Positions 22,046 to 32,721 of a stretch of 64,000 bases of DNA are shown one piece after another (position 1 is the first letter of the stretch; each line of letters begins with the position of its first letter). The stretch lies in NCBI RefSeq assembly GCF_032362555.1, contig NC_083536.1:5270001-5334000 (forward strand). The letters run 5' to 3'. The position numbers and the translations under genes were made by a program. This stretch comes from Amyelois transitella (lineage: Eukaryota; Arthropoda; Insecta; Lepidoptera; Pyralidae). The notes beneath the pieces are model-generated. The model had not been told where the DNA came from, did no database searches, and worked only from the letters and a program-made list of their open reading frames with translations.

Positions 22046-23034
22046 TTAGCTTCTATTATAATGTTATGAAGCGACACCACTTTAAGGCAGTCCCATTACA
22101 AAATGGAATGTCTACTTTTAGAGCAATTGTATGCGCGGGCAGTCCAGATACCGAAAGTGAATTAAGGAACTCTACCGAATAAGCACCGATGCTGCAAGCA
22201 TCGGTACTATCTAATTTTGCCAACGGCTACAATCGCGTTATTTCTTAAATTCTCGTGGCGCCATCTCGTATCAAATGGTCAAAAATTAAATATCTAAACC
22301 ACGGGAACTAAATCAATGGTGAAATGGTAAGTACTGGCGTTACTACATGTGTGTTATTCCTGCTAATCTTGAGGAGCATGGCAACCGTCGCCGATGCGGG
22401 GCGCGTCAAACCCTACCTACATAAAAAAAAATTCTTCTCAAAGATGTGGTGAAACGGTAAGTGCTGGCGAAACTAAATCAATGAATAAAAGAAGTTTTAA
22501 TTATATAATTAATTAAAAATTTTTCCAGCGGCTACAATTGTGTTATTTCTTAAATTCTCATGAGGCGCCATCTCGTATCGGGTGGGCAAAAAATAAATAT
22601 CTAAACCACGGGAACTACATAAATAAACAAAGCATAATTAATTTAATCAATAAAATGCTATTTTTTCAATTATAATAAATATGATAATTAATTTTATTTA
22701 TAGCTTTTTATATCGATTCAAAAATGACGAAGTTCCATACAAACTTGCACCCCCTATTTCATTCCCTTGAGATAGAATTTCAGGATAAAAAGTAGCCTAT
22801 ATTCTAATCCAGGTTACTAACTATATCTGTGCCGAATTTCGTTCAGATCCGTTCGGCAGATTTTGCGTGATGCGCGTACAAACATACAGACAGACAGACG
22901 GACAGACAGACAGACAGACAAAAATTCAAAAAAAATTGTTTTGCCTTCTATTGACCCTAAAAAGATCCCTTACAATATTTTTTCTTAAATATCTTCAATG
23001 TACAGACAATGTTCAGTCACAGTTTTATTATATG
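22046..23034 (-). mobile_element. Helitron Hel-A, right arm of the inverted pair
   Basis: This is a minus-strand 5' half of Hel-A, starting inside the helicase remnant (TTAGCTTCTATTATAATG) and running to the 5' end near 23034. There a (TTA)n stretch replaces the usual TCCATAC terminus. It is the inverted repeat of 20506-21509. Arms of about 1 kb are separated by about 540 bp. Confidence 0.75.
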
Positions 23035-23447
23035 TATTATATTATATTATTACTAGCTTTTGCCCGCGTCTTCGCCTGCGTTAATTTCGCTTCCATAAAA
23101 AGATTGCTTAGATAAAGAGCCTTGCATTGACATAAACTAATATTATGCAAAAAAAAAATAGATGTACCCACGTGAGTGCGTGTTTGAGGATGCTATTCAA
23201 TCACGCAAATTCTACTGGATGGATTTTGATGAAACTTACGTACCCGGGAAGAATAATGCCTGGAATAGAACATAGTTTATTTTTCCTACAAAAGCAAAGT
23301 CCCGGGGCGGAGGTGTTAAAAAACTAATAAATTTTAAAGACAAAAAAAGGAAATCATAATAATAGAGAGTTAAAGTATCTCTTTGTATACAACATTTGCT
23401 GTTTTGCCCATTGGAGACATCACAAATAAAACGCGAAACATATAGCC

Positions 23448-25946
23448 AGCATCCTGCTCCAGCATTTTCTCGACATGACCTTATCTACGCTTCTTACAGG
23501 ATTCACACCACTAAGATTAAGGCAAAGTCAGTTTTAATGCGCAACTTTGCTGGGCTGGATATTGAAGCGCTGCGTACTGATGCTGCTGGCACTGACTGGG
23601 ATGCCATATTAGCTGCTGATACCGTGGAATCCAAGGTTGGCCTTCTTAATAGCTCAATTGTTTCTCTTTTTGATCGTCATGCTCCATTCCGTCGTGTAAA
23701 AATTAAACGACCTCCTTGTCCGTGGATGACCAGGGGAGTGCGCATGGCCATGGCAAAACGTAATCGAGCGTTCTTAAAATTTAAACGTGATCGTTCTGAT
23801 GACAATTGGGATATATTTAAGAGGGCACGAAATCTTTGTAATCGTATGGTGAGGTCCGCGAAACGTCGGTATTTCCATGAAAGCATATCGAATTTTTCTC
23901 CTGCTGATGTGTGGAAGTTCCTCAAAAGCCAAGGTGTAGGTAAGGGTAATTCCAAGGTATTCAATTCCTCCTTTTCTCTAGATGAGATAAATGATCATTT
24001 TACTTCCACTACTTCTCTGGATCCTTCATCTAGGTTGCAAACGATTTCCTATTTAAACTCCTTACCTTCTTTGCTACCTGACACGTTTTCCTTTTCTACA
24101 GTGACCATTGAAGACGTAAAAAAAAATTGTCCTTTCCATAAAAACAAAAGCCATGGGGATCGATGGAATTAATCTCCGCATGATTCTTCTTCTTTTGGAC
24201 TTCATTCTTCCGGCTCTCACTCACATCATTAACTATTCCCTTAGTTCAGGTGTATTCCCTTCCTTATGGCGGAAGGCATTTGTGATTCCTCTACCTAAAA
24301 CTAATAATCCTGGTAGCTTAAATCATTATCGTCCTATATCTATTCTTCCATTTTTCTCTAAAATTCTTGAAGCAGCAGTGAATTCTCAACTATCCTCTCT
24401 TGTTCTTTCTAATGGACTGCTCAGTGAATTTCAATCGGGATTCCGCCCGGGACACAGCACGGGTACTGCGTTGTTGAAGGTGACTGAGGACATCAGAAAT
24501 GGCATGGAGCACGGCAAGGTGACCATCCTTGTACTTATTGATTTCTCCAATGCTTTTAATACGGTAGATTACGATGTTCTCCTTGCTTTACTTGCTCGCC
24601 TTAATCTCTCTCCAGTGGTCCTCGATTGGTTCGCCTCTTATCTTCGTGGCCGACAGCAAGCAGTCCGTGTTGAGCAAAATATCTCAAGTTGGCGTGACCT
24701 TGTTTCTGGCGTTCCCCAAGGTGGCATATTGTCCCCTCTCCTGTTCTCCATCTTCATCAACTCTCTTACTTTACTCCTTTCTTCCTCTTTTCATCTATAT
24801 GCAGACGACCTGCAACTCTACCACTCATGCGATTGTAAGGGTATTGACTCCTCGGTTGCGCTCATTAACAGGGATCTTAGCATTATTGCAGACTGGTCGA
24901 CTAAGTACGGAGTAGTTGTAAACCCGGGTAAATGCCAGGCTATAATTATAGGAAGCTCCCGGCAAATTTGTAATATTAATTTCGAGGCTATCAATCCCGT
25001 TAAATTTAATGATGCTACGATCCCTTACTGCCCCAGCGTAAAAGACCTTGGACTGCAGATCGATTCAACTTTTAGCTGGGTTCCTCACGTCACTGAGGTC
25101 TGCCGTAAAGTAACTGGTATGCTTCGTTCTCTTTATAGACTAAAGAACTTCCTTCCTCTAAGAACCAAAATCTCCCTCGTCCAATCCTTAGTCATTCCTA
25201 CTATTGATTATGCCGACGTGTGTTACTGCGATCTTACTCAAGTCCTTCTCATTAAACTCGACAGATTAGCCAACAACTGTATTCGCTTTATTTTTAATAT
25301 CCGTAAATACGATCATATTTCTTCTTTTCGTTCGCAGTTATCATGGCTTCCTATTCCTGAACGTCGTAAAGCCAGAATTCTTTGTTTGTTGTACTCTCTA
25401 CTCAATGATGCTCACTCTCCTCTTTACTTAAAATCTAAATTCCCGCTTCTGAGTTCCACCCATTCCCGTTCTCTTCGCTCTTCAGACAACCTGACTCTGC
25501 GTACTCCTCTGTTCCGGTCTACTTTTTTGGAGAAATCTTTCCAGGTTCAGGCTGTAAGGCTCTGGAATGCTCTTCCTGAAATGATTAGGAGAGCTCCTAG
25601 TCGCTCTGCGTTCAAACATGCTGTGAAGGGGTTCTTTCTTCGGCAGATTAATGATGGGTCATCCTAATTATATATCCTAATTATATATTTTATGTATGTA
25701 TATGTATTTATAGTGTATATTATGTATGTATATCTTGTATGTATATCTTGTATGTATTTACGCATTTTTTTTTGTAATGTATGTATTTTGTCAGTATGCA
25801 TGTGCACTTTATCGCACCACCAACCAAAAGTTTTTTTTCTGTTTGGTCAGCTGGTTGACTGGTAGAGAATGCCAAACGGCATTAAGTCCGCCTTTTGTAC
25901 ATTTTTGTTTTTTGTGCAATAAAGTTTAAATAAAATAAATAAATAA
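23448..25946 (+). mobile_element. LINE D (CR1/Jockey-like), 5'-truncated
   Basis: This non-LTR element is flanked by the 6-bp duplication ATAGCC (23442-23447 and 25947-25952) inside Hel-B. It is 5'-truncated within the endonuclease and ends with AATAAAG and an (AAAT)n tail. Such truncation and a simple-repeat tail are typical of target-primed reverse transcription. It is related to LINE G at 54740-57420. Confidence 0.88.
23450..25667 (+). pseudogene. LINE D ORF2: endonuclease end and reverse transcriptase
   Basis: It starts in the last endonuclease motif (SRHDLIYASY, near 23480). The linker follows, then the RT: FQSGFRPGHSTGTAL, LIDFSNAFNTVDY, GVPQGGILSPLLF and the catalytic YADDLQLY near 24797. 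The C-terminal part ends with VRLWNALPEMIR. One frameshift near 24160 separates the linker frame from the RT frame; the RT frame itself is open for 504 codons. It is truncated and so not mobile by itself. Confidence 0.88.
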
Positions 25947-25952
25947 ATAGCC

Positions 25953-27290
25953 ACTGGAAACTGCACACGCTTAAATTGAAATGGAAAGTTGTTGGGAATG
26001 AGGGGAATGCGCAGTATAAAAACAATTTCACCAGCTGCACAACCAGTAAGTATTTCAGCTTCTATAATATTGTTCTGAAGCGACATCACTTTAAGACGAA
26101 TCCCATTACAAAGTTTCGGCGGGGTTCAGTTGCGTAGCAATATAATTGGAATGCCTACTTTTATAAGATAAGTTGTAGCATCGGTACTATCTAAAACTGT
26201 ATTTATGGATTGATATACCACCTCGCTCCCATCAATTTTTTCCAAAATACTTAAATTAATAGCAGCTGCTTGCTCATTTTTGGGTGTTAGGATTGCTCGC
26301 TCGCATATCCAAGAATCCTCGTGATGAATTATTTGAGATAGGTTTGAGATATAAACGAAATGAATAAGTTCCTCCACCGAAGTAACTACTTGACAGAGGT
26401 TCTCTGGCAGAGTCACCAATCCGTTCGATTCAGGCAACGTACCATAACCGATTTTTAATAACACATCTGAGAATTCTTGCGCTCGAGGATTACCACCCAT
26501 ATTCTCCCATATTACGTGTTAGACTTAATTTCCTAACCTGAGGCCAGAGTATGGAACGTTTGAGACATGCGCTTACTTCATCAGCTCTAGTACCTCGGCT
26601 TATGACGGGTAGAGTCTGGTGGAAATCACCACAAAATAATACAGTGGTACCTCCCATAATGTGATTGTTTCGCCGGATATTTTTAAGCGTACGGTCGACT
26701 GCTTCCACTGCTTTTTTATGAGCCATGGTGCATTCGTCCCAAATGATTAGGCTACATTCTGCTAGTATTTTTGCTTTGTCGCTGTTCCGCGACACTGCAC
26801 TGCACAAACTGGAGTCTCATTTATATCCAGGTCCAAAGGGATCTTGAACATAGTGTGCGCTGTTTTCCCTCTAGGTAATAAGGTGGCAGCTATCCCCGAA
26901 GACGCAACAGCTAACGCTATCTTTCCTTGCCTTCTGACCTCAGCCAGTAATAAGCGAGTCAAAAAGGTTTTGCCTGTACCACCAGGCGCGTCAAGGAAAA
27001 ATGTTTCACCCTGCTCTTCGTTAACACTTCTCAATACGTTGTCAAACACAGACTTTTGCTCATCGGAAATCATCCCAATACCATTATTTACGATCTCAGC
27101 GATTGCAACAGCGTCATAACTTGTATCTGCTGAATATTTGCGACTCACTTGTGGATCGTCAGAGGTTTCCTGTAGTTCCGGAAGACCGTAGTAACTCAAA
27201 GAATGGCCATCAATTGATAAAACAACATCTTGAAGCGAACAAAGGCAATGATTGATAACTCTTTCATCAGATACAGTTACATTATCTCCA
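25953..27290 (-). pseudogene. Helitron RepHel helicase domain (PIF1-like), frameshifted
   Basis: The minus-strand order is Walker A DAPGGTGKTFLTRLL (about 26990), AVASSGIAATLL, Walker B IIWDECTM (about 26735), TTVLFCGDFHQTLPV (about 26630), then C-terminal pieces ending at [11 protein letters not shown] near 26030. These are the SF1B PIF1 motifs of Helitron RepHel proteins, which unwind DNA during rolling-circle transposition. Three frames are needed, with breaks near 26780, 26500 and 26125. LINE D separates the last motif. The N-terminal Rep nuclease is absent. Confidence 0.88.
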
Positions 27291-27698
27291 TAAGAATTTT
27301 TAATTAATTAAAAAATTTGCCAGCGGCTACAATCTTGTTATTTCTTAAATTCTCATGAGGCGCCATCTCGTATCGGGTGGTCAAAAAATAAATATCTAAA
27401 CCACGGGAACTAAATAAACAAAGCAAATTGAATTAAATAAATAAAATGCAATTTTTTTATAATTCTTTTTAATCATTATCCATACATATAATAATTAATT
27501 ATTTATAGCTTTTTATATCGATTCAAAAATGACTAAGTTCCATACAAACTTGCACCCCCTTTTTCATCCCCTTGGGATAGAATTTCAGGATAAAAAGTAG
27601 CCTATATTCTAATCCAGGTTACTAACTATATCTGTGCCGAATTTCGTTCAGATCCGTTCGGTAGATTTTGCGTGATGCGCGTACAAACATACATACAG

Positions 27699-27729
<31 letters not shown>

Positions 27730-27919
27730 AAAATTCTAAAAAAAATTGTTTTGGCTTCTACTGACCCTAAAAAGACCCCTTATAAATTTTTTTCTTAAAT
27801 ATCTTCAATGTACAGACAAAGTTCAGTTACAGTTTTATTATATGTATGGATGTATTATTATTATATTTTTTTATTATTATATATTATATATTATTATAAT
27901 ATTATTATAATATTATATA

Positions 27920-28199
27920 CTAGCTTTCCGCCCGCGGCTTCGCCCACGTGTAATTCGGTTATATATAGCGTTTTTTAATGATCTCGACAGGGCTTTTTCT
28001 TCCACAGGCTGAAATCTTGTTACAACTGGAATTAAATATAGCCTGTGTTACTCAGGGAAGATGTAGCTTTCTAATGGTGAATGTTTGAAATCGATTCAGT
28101 AGTTTTGGAGTTTATCGATTACATGTGTAAACAAACAAACATATAAAAAAATAGATTGTTCCTCTTTATAATATTAGTATACATACAAATCTATATAGA
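27920..28199 (-). mobile_element. Small Helitron Hel-D
   Basis: The minus-strand 3' end is CTAG at 27920-27923, with a GC-rich end like that of Hel-C. The 5' side carries TATACTAATATTATAAAGAGG (about 28166-28186 reversed), the hallmark start of many insect, especially lepidopteran, short Helitrons. About 280 bp, non-coding, inserted in an AT tract. The exact 5' end is uncertain. Confidence 0.65.
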
Positions 28200-28374
28200 A
28201 AAAGTAAAGCGAGACAAAATCATCGTCTCAAAAGAAAAAAAAAACAGGATTTATAGGACGAAGAGGCCTTACAGGATTTCCTTGTAAACAATATTTTTCA
28301 TAGAAACATTCAAACATGGTAAATAGGGTAAAATAAGGATTTAAAGGCGTGATGTTATTAATGTTATGCATGTA
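28200..28374. other. Unclassified stretch with a Hel-C-like remnant
   Basis: No gene is seen. The last 50 bases (GGCGTGATGTTATTAATGTTATGCATG) match the Hel-C interior near 8307-8334. The rest is unassigned AT-rich sequence. Confidence 0.4.
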
Positions 28375-29697
28375 CATTCAGTCAGAAAAGTATCGGGAAT
28401 GGATTATTTATTTATGGTTCCAAATTCAAATTTTTGTTTTTTTTTTGTTGTTGTTAGATTGGCACAACTGTTTTCCATTTTGGCGCGGAGTTTGAGTTGC
28501 ATCTGTTGTTTACATTAAATACAGTGCTATTTTTAGTTATATCATATCTAGTGTGTATTGCTAATTTCATAATGGATAAAAACATCGAACAAAGAGTTTG
28601 TCTTAAATTTTGCATTGCCAATGGAATATCGTGTTCGGAGTCACTGAAAATGTTACAGAAGGCTTACGGTGAATCGACTTTATCAAAAACTCGTGCTTAT
28701 GAGTGGTACAAAGCGTTCAAAAGCGGTCGAGATGTGATGGAAGATTTGCCTCGCTCTGGTAGGCGATCAACGTCTGCAACTGAAGTTAACATCGCAAAAG
28801 TGAAGGAAATAGTGACTGAAAATCCTCATTCAACTTTGAGAGAGATAGCCACCGAACTTTCTGTATCTCACGAGTCGATCCGTACCATTTTAACTAATAA
28901 TTTGGGTATGAAACATGTTGCCGCTCGGCTAGTCCCAAAAGACCTGAATTTTTTTCAAAAACTCAATCGCATGAGAGTCGCTGAGGACATGCTAGAACGA
29001 GTCAATTCCGACCCAACATTCATGAAACGCATTGTTACTGGTGACGAGACGTGGGTTTATGAGTTTGACATGCAAACTAGTCAACAAGCTTCGGAGTGGC
29101 GCCTTCCAACTGAACCGAAACCGAAAAAACCACGCCAAAGTCGTTCAAAAGTCAAAGTCATGTTGACTGTTTTCTTTGACTATCGCGGTGTTGTGCACTC
29201 GGAATTCTTGCCGGAAGGTCAAACGGTAAATAAGGAATATTATTTGAGTGTTATGCGGCGTTTAAGAGAGCAAATCCGACGAAAAAGGCCAGATTTGTGG
29301 AAAGAAAATTCTTGGATTTTGCACCATGATAATGCACCTTCGCACAAGGCCATCATTGTGAACGAATTTTTAACCAAACACTCAACAAATACCATCGAGC
29401 AACCACCATATTCACCAGATATGGCTCCAGCCGACTTTTTTCTTTTTCCTAAACTCAAATTACCACTTCGTGGCACCCGTTTACAATCGGTAGAAGACAT
29501 AAAAGAGAATTCGCGGCGAGAACTGACCTCAATTCCGGAAACAGCGTTTAAAAAATGTTTTGATGATTGGATTATTCGTTGGCGTAAGTGTATCGTTTCT
29601 AAAGGAGCATATTTTGAAGGTGATAAAATAAATTTGGATGAATAACAAACAGTTTGTGTATTATTGATCTTTTCCTGCTACTTTCTTGACAGAGTAG
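28375..29697 (+). mobile_element. mariner element, copy 2, apparently intact
   Basis: This 1,323-bp mariner has TA on both sides (28373-28374 and 29698-29699). Imperfect TIRs of about 25 bp start CATTCAGTCAGAAAAG and end CTTTCTTGACAGAGTAG. It holds one open transposase gene. It lies directly beside the left end of the Academ-like element. Confidence 0.9.
28572..29645 (+). CDS. mariner transposase (DD34D), full length
   Basis: This 357-residue transposase binds the element's TIRs and moves it by cut and paste into TA. The start at 28572 is the first ATG that gives the usual mariner N-terminus (MDKNIEQRVCLKF). Paired helix-turn-helix segments lie at about residues 17-50 and 85-110. The catalytic D are near residue 158 (GDETWVYE), 253 (HHDNAPSH) and 288 (APADFF). 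The last two are 34 residues apart, giving DD34D. Length and motifs are normal and no lesion is seen. Compared with copy 1, it has Leu where copy 1 has a stop. Confidence 0.93.
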   Translation: MDKNIEQRVCLKFCIANGISCSESLKMLQKAYGESTLSKTRAYEWYKAFKSGRDVMEDLPRSGRRSTSATEVNIAKVKEIVTENPHSTLREIATELSVSHESIRTILTNNLGMKHVAARLVPKDLNFFQKLNRMRVAEDMLERVNSDPTFMKRIVTGDETWVYEFDMQTSQQASEWRLPTEPKPKKPRQSRSKVKVMLTVFFDYRGVVHSEFLPEGQTVNKEYYLSVMRRLREQIRRKRPDLWKENSWILHHDNAPSHKAIIVNEFLTKHSTNTIEQPPYSPDMAPADFFLFPKLKLPLRGTRLQSVEDIKENSRRELTSIPETAFKKCFDDWIIRWRKCIVSKGAYFEGDKINLDE

Positions 29698-29734
29698 TAT
29701 ATGGTTCATTTTCATGCCCTAGACCTGCTGTCTC

Positions 29735-29778
29735 ATAATCTGACGATTATTTGGAGGGATTCGCCTAGTCTGACAATT
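29735..29778. repeat. Subterminal motif pair, left end of the Academ-like element
   Basis: Two motifs, ATAATCTGACGATT and CTAGTCTGACAATT, lie 30 bp apart. Each is repeated in inverted orientation on the other side of the gene (37014-37027 and 37153-37166). Confidence 0.6.
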
Positions 29779-29937
29779 AAAAAAAATTTTTTTTTAATTT
29801 TTTTAAATTATTGAACTTAATTTATTGAAAAGCTCAGGAAATAGCATGCAAATAAAAAAGTTTATGTTTTTTTAAGTAGAATACTGTATTTATAAGAAAA
29901 TAATTATAAAAAATTAAATTTTTTTGAGTATTTTTTC

Positions 29938-30088
29938 TCAATTATCATCGTCATCGGTAGAATCATCTTCCTCCTCTGACTCGATTTCATCCTCAGATTG
30001 CGTATCTGTAACAAGAAATCATTATCATATTTAACAATATTTTTTTTTATGAATAACGTGTTTTTTAATTATTGGAGAAAAAATTTAC
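29938..30088 (-). other. Terminal intron and acidic last exon
   Basis: Donor GTAAAT (30088-30083) and acceptor TTGTTACAG (ending 30006) frame a short intron. The last exon, 30005-29938, continues the frame and encodes a tail made almost entirely of Asp, Glu, Ser and Thr (ESEEEDDSTDDDDN), then TGA. The phase fits exactly. An acidic tail is common in nuclear proteins. Confidence 0.7.
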
Positions 30089-32504
30089 CTAATTCTGAAG
30101 TATCCTCAAGAATATCAGGTGTTATAACTACATCTTTATACGCTTTCGGCAATTGATCACCTGCAAACCAGATCATTTCGAACTTTCCGTCGACTACTTT
30201 CCACCCATAGTCCGTTGGTAAAAGATCAATAATTTTTGCATTATGAGCATTACTCCACAAGCATGCAATGAATCTTGTGCGTAACACTTGTTGGAGTAAC
30301 TCCGATTGACAGGGCGGCAAGTTACACGCATCGTAATTCCGGATACTCAAGGAGAAGGGTTGTGATTTGTCTTTGACCTTGTACGTCTTATTGAAGATGA
30401 CAATCCTAGCTTGATTGACATCGTCTAACTTTTTCAGCCCATACAAGTGGCAAGTAAAAGACTGTATGATGTTAAAAGAATCCTGCACACTATGATCCTT
30501 TGATCCCAAATCCAGAAATGCTTTTTGGAAAATTTCAGAATTCATCAGAAATTGCAAAGGTTTCTTTTTCCCTCGTCGATACAATGCTGGGTTAAAATCG
30601 CAACCAGTAAACGCATGCAAAGCTGGAAGCGCCTTCGAAATTTTTGGGCCTAATTTCTTGTAGAGAGCGGATACGTCGATGTATCGGCGTGCGTTGCCAA
30701 CTCCAAGATCCATCCAGACTTCTACTGTTGCTTGCAGGTATTCCATATTCGCCAACATGATGACTACAATATCAGTATCAGAAGTTCTGATAGTAATAGT
30801 AGAATCTTCTTTTTGTTGGCAAGCAAGAAATGCTATCTTCGTATCTGCTTCTTCGTGATCAGGGCATGACAACTCATAATTAATGATGCGTGTTACTTTA
30901 TTATCAGTAACGGAATATTCATAACACAAATCATGTATTATGTAAATTACCTTACTACCGATAATCGCTGCCATTTCCTGATCAGCCCAATGATCAATCA
31001 AAAATTTGACTATAGCTTCCTTAAACTTTATATTTTTTAAATCTTTTGTAAAGTCTGCTGTTCTTGTTTGTTGAGGTCCGGAGATGTGGAATTCTTTGTC
31101 GTCTACACTGCCTCGAAGAGAATGCTCATAATCTTTGATTGAGGGTGTAAAGTAGCGATCAAATACAATGGCAACTTTACTTGCAGTGTTATTGATAAGG
31201 CATTGCAATATCTTCTTTGACACACCTCCAAAACTACGGGGCATTTCTTTAAATGTATTTAAAAAAAAGAAGCCATCTACAATTACAAGGTCAATTTGGG
31301 ATGGCGGTTGCTCCGCATCTTCGACTTGTTTCTCTAACTCATGAATTAATACTGACTTATCTGTCTTGTTTAAGGAACCATCTATATGGCACAGTGATAA
31401 CGGCATAGGAGTTATAGGAAAACAAAGTACTTTCTCCAAGTCTATACTCGTGTCAAGAGATAGAGCTAATAACCGACCAAATAAATCCCGCTGTAATTTG
31501 ACTTCGTGCACTTTTCCACCAATTTTCATTTTTCTTTTCTTCTTGAGGCTTGCAAAAGTCAGCACTGTATTTTTTTTTATTGGTTGGTGAAACCTGTCTG
31601 AATTTAAATTGCATTCCATTATGAATTGATCTCGCAGGAATGTTCCTCCAGACACTGTCTTCAGCAAACAGTTTGTAATATCTAGAGTGGCAGCTTGCCC
31701 TGTTGAAATGTTAAACAACTGATCCTTATCAATTGAAGGAGAGAATGGATTAATGGTCTGCAGGATACTCTTTGAAAAAGCTTCAATTTGGATGTGTTGT
31801 TTTTTCATTCGATCTGAGTGTAGATCAGCGGCAATATCATGGTAGTTTCTGTTAAGTCCTGCACGAGTAAGTACATGAGATATGATTCTTGTTCGTGCCC
31901 CATGATTTTTAGCCCAACGTTGTCTCACAGCAATTGAATTTGTGAGGTTAACAATTCCAGTGAGACGACGAGCAGCATCACCATTTATTGTCTGCTCTAA
32001 CGTTAAATCCACAGGAATTCGTGAAAAAGGCTTGATGGTTCTTCGGATTCCAAACGAGCCCTTAGCCATTTCAGTTCGGAGGCCCGGATGTGTATTATCT
32101 ACGTGTTGCAGTAAATTAATGTAGTAAACTAGCCATCGACTGTAGTTGGGTTGATTGTAATAGAAGAAGAAGCTGACGATTTTCGCAATGGTATATAAAT
32201 ATAAATCTAAATCTCCAAGTCTAATACTTTTAATGAATAAGTGGTAAAGATTTATAAAATCGATGTACATTGCGTAAAATTGCGCTGTTTTTCCGTGCTT
32301 GCCATCTAATGTGTCTTCTGTATATTCCTCATAAGATTGAATGAGACTTTGTGTTTCTGCATGCTGAACTTGTGGAGAGACATCTTGATGAGCCAAAAAT
32401 GTGGTGAGATATTCTAACACTGATTCCCCAACTGTCAATTGTTTATCTTCCAAAAATGCTTCGAAATGTAATTGTTGCACCGCCAATGCCACGAGCAAAT
32501 GTAA
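30089..32504 (-). CDS. Open C-terminal exon with XPG/PIN-like acidic motifs
   Basis: About 805 codons are open without a stop, from just right of the Helitron side to the donor at 30088. Motifs: IVDGFFFLN near 31270, VAIVFDRYFTP near 31165, CPDHEEADTK near 30855, RTSDTDIVVIM near 30780 and FTGCDFNPALYRRGKKKP near 30590. The spacing resembles the metal-binding acidic residues of FEN1/XPG nucleases, which cut branched DNA. The C-terminal part has a GWKVVDGKFEMIWF stretch. No native ATG begins it; it is part of the larger gene. Function is inferred from motifs only. Confidence 0.6.
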
Positions 32505-32600
32505 CCGTTACATCTATTGTAATTTTTTCCGGCAATAAAACCTGAAACTGAACCATTAGCGATCAATTCACACTCAGTCATGATATTACTCAGTCCACAA

Positions 32601-32688
32601 TCTGTACATTGAAGATATTTAAGAAAAAATATTGTAAGGGGTCTTTTTAGGGTCAATAGAAGCCAAAACAATTTTTTTTGAATTTTTA

Positions 32689-32721
<33 letters not shown>

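Larger units (their letters stand above)
23053..27850 (-). mobile_element. Helitron Hel-B with helicase, split by LINE D
   Basis: The 3' CTAG is at 23053-23056 (host A23052) and the 5' TCCATACATATAATAAAAC ends at 27850 (host T27851). It sits in a (TTA)n host tract. Its 5' module (about 27300-27850) is that of Hel-A. The interior carries a longer stretch of the RepHel helicase. The element is about 2.3 kb without LINE D. Part of the helicase end is deleted near 23430 compared with Hel-A. The Rep domain is missing, so it is non-autonomous. Confidence 0.8.

Noticed and set aside
22880..22925. CRISPR-like or regulatory CAGA arrays
   Set aside because: These are simple (CAGA)n microsatellites inside Hel-A with no spacers.
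26126..27199. Host PIF1 helicase gene
   Set aside because: The motifs are those of Helitron RepHel helicases. The frame is broken, and it lies between a Helitron 5' module and 3' end.
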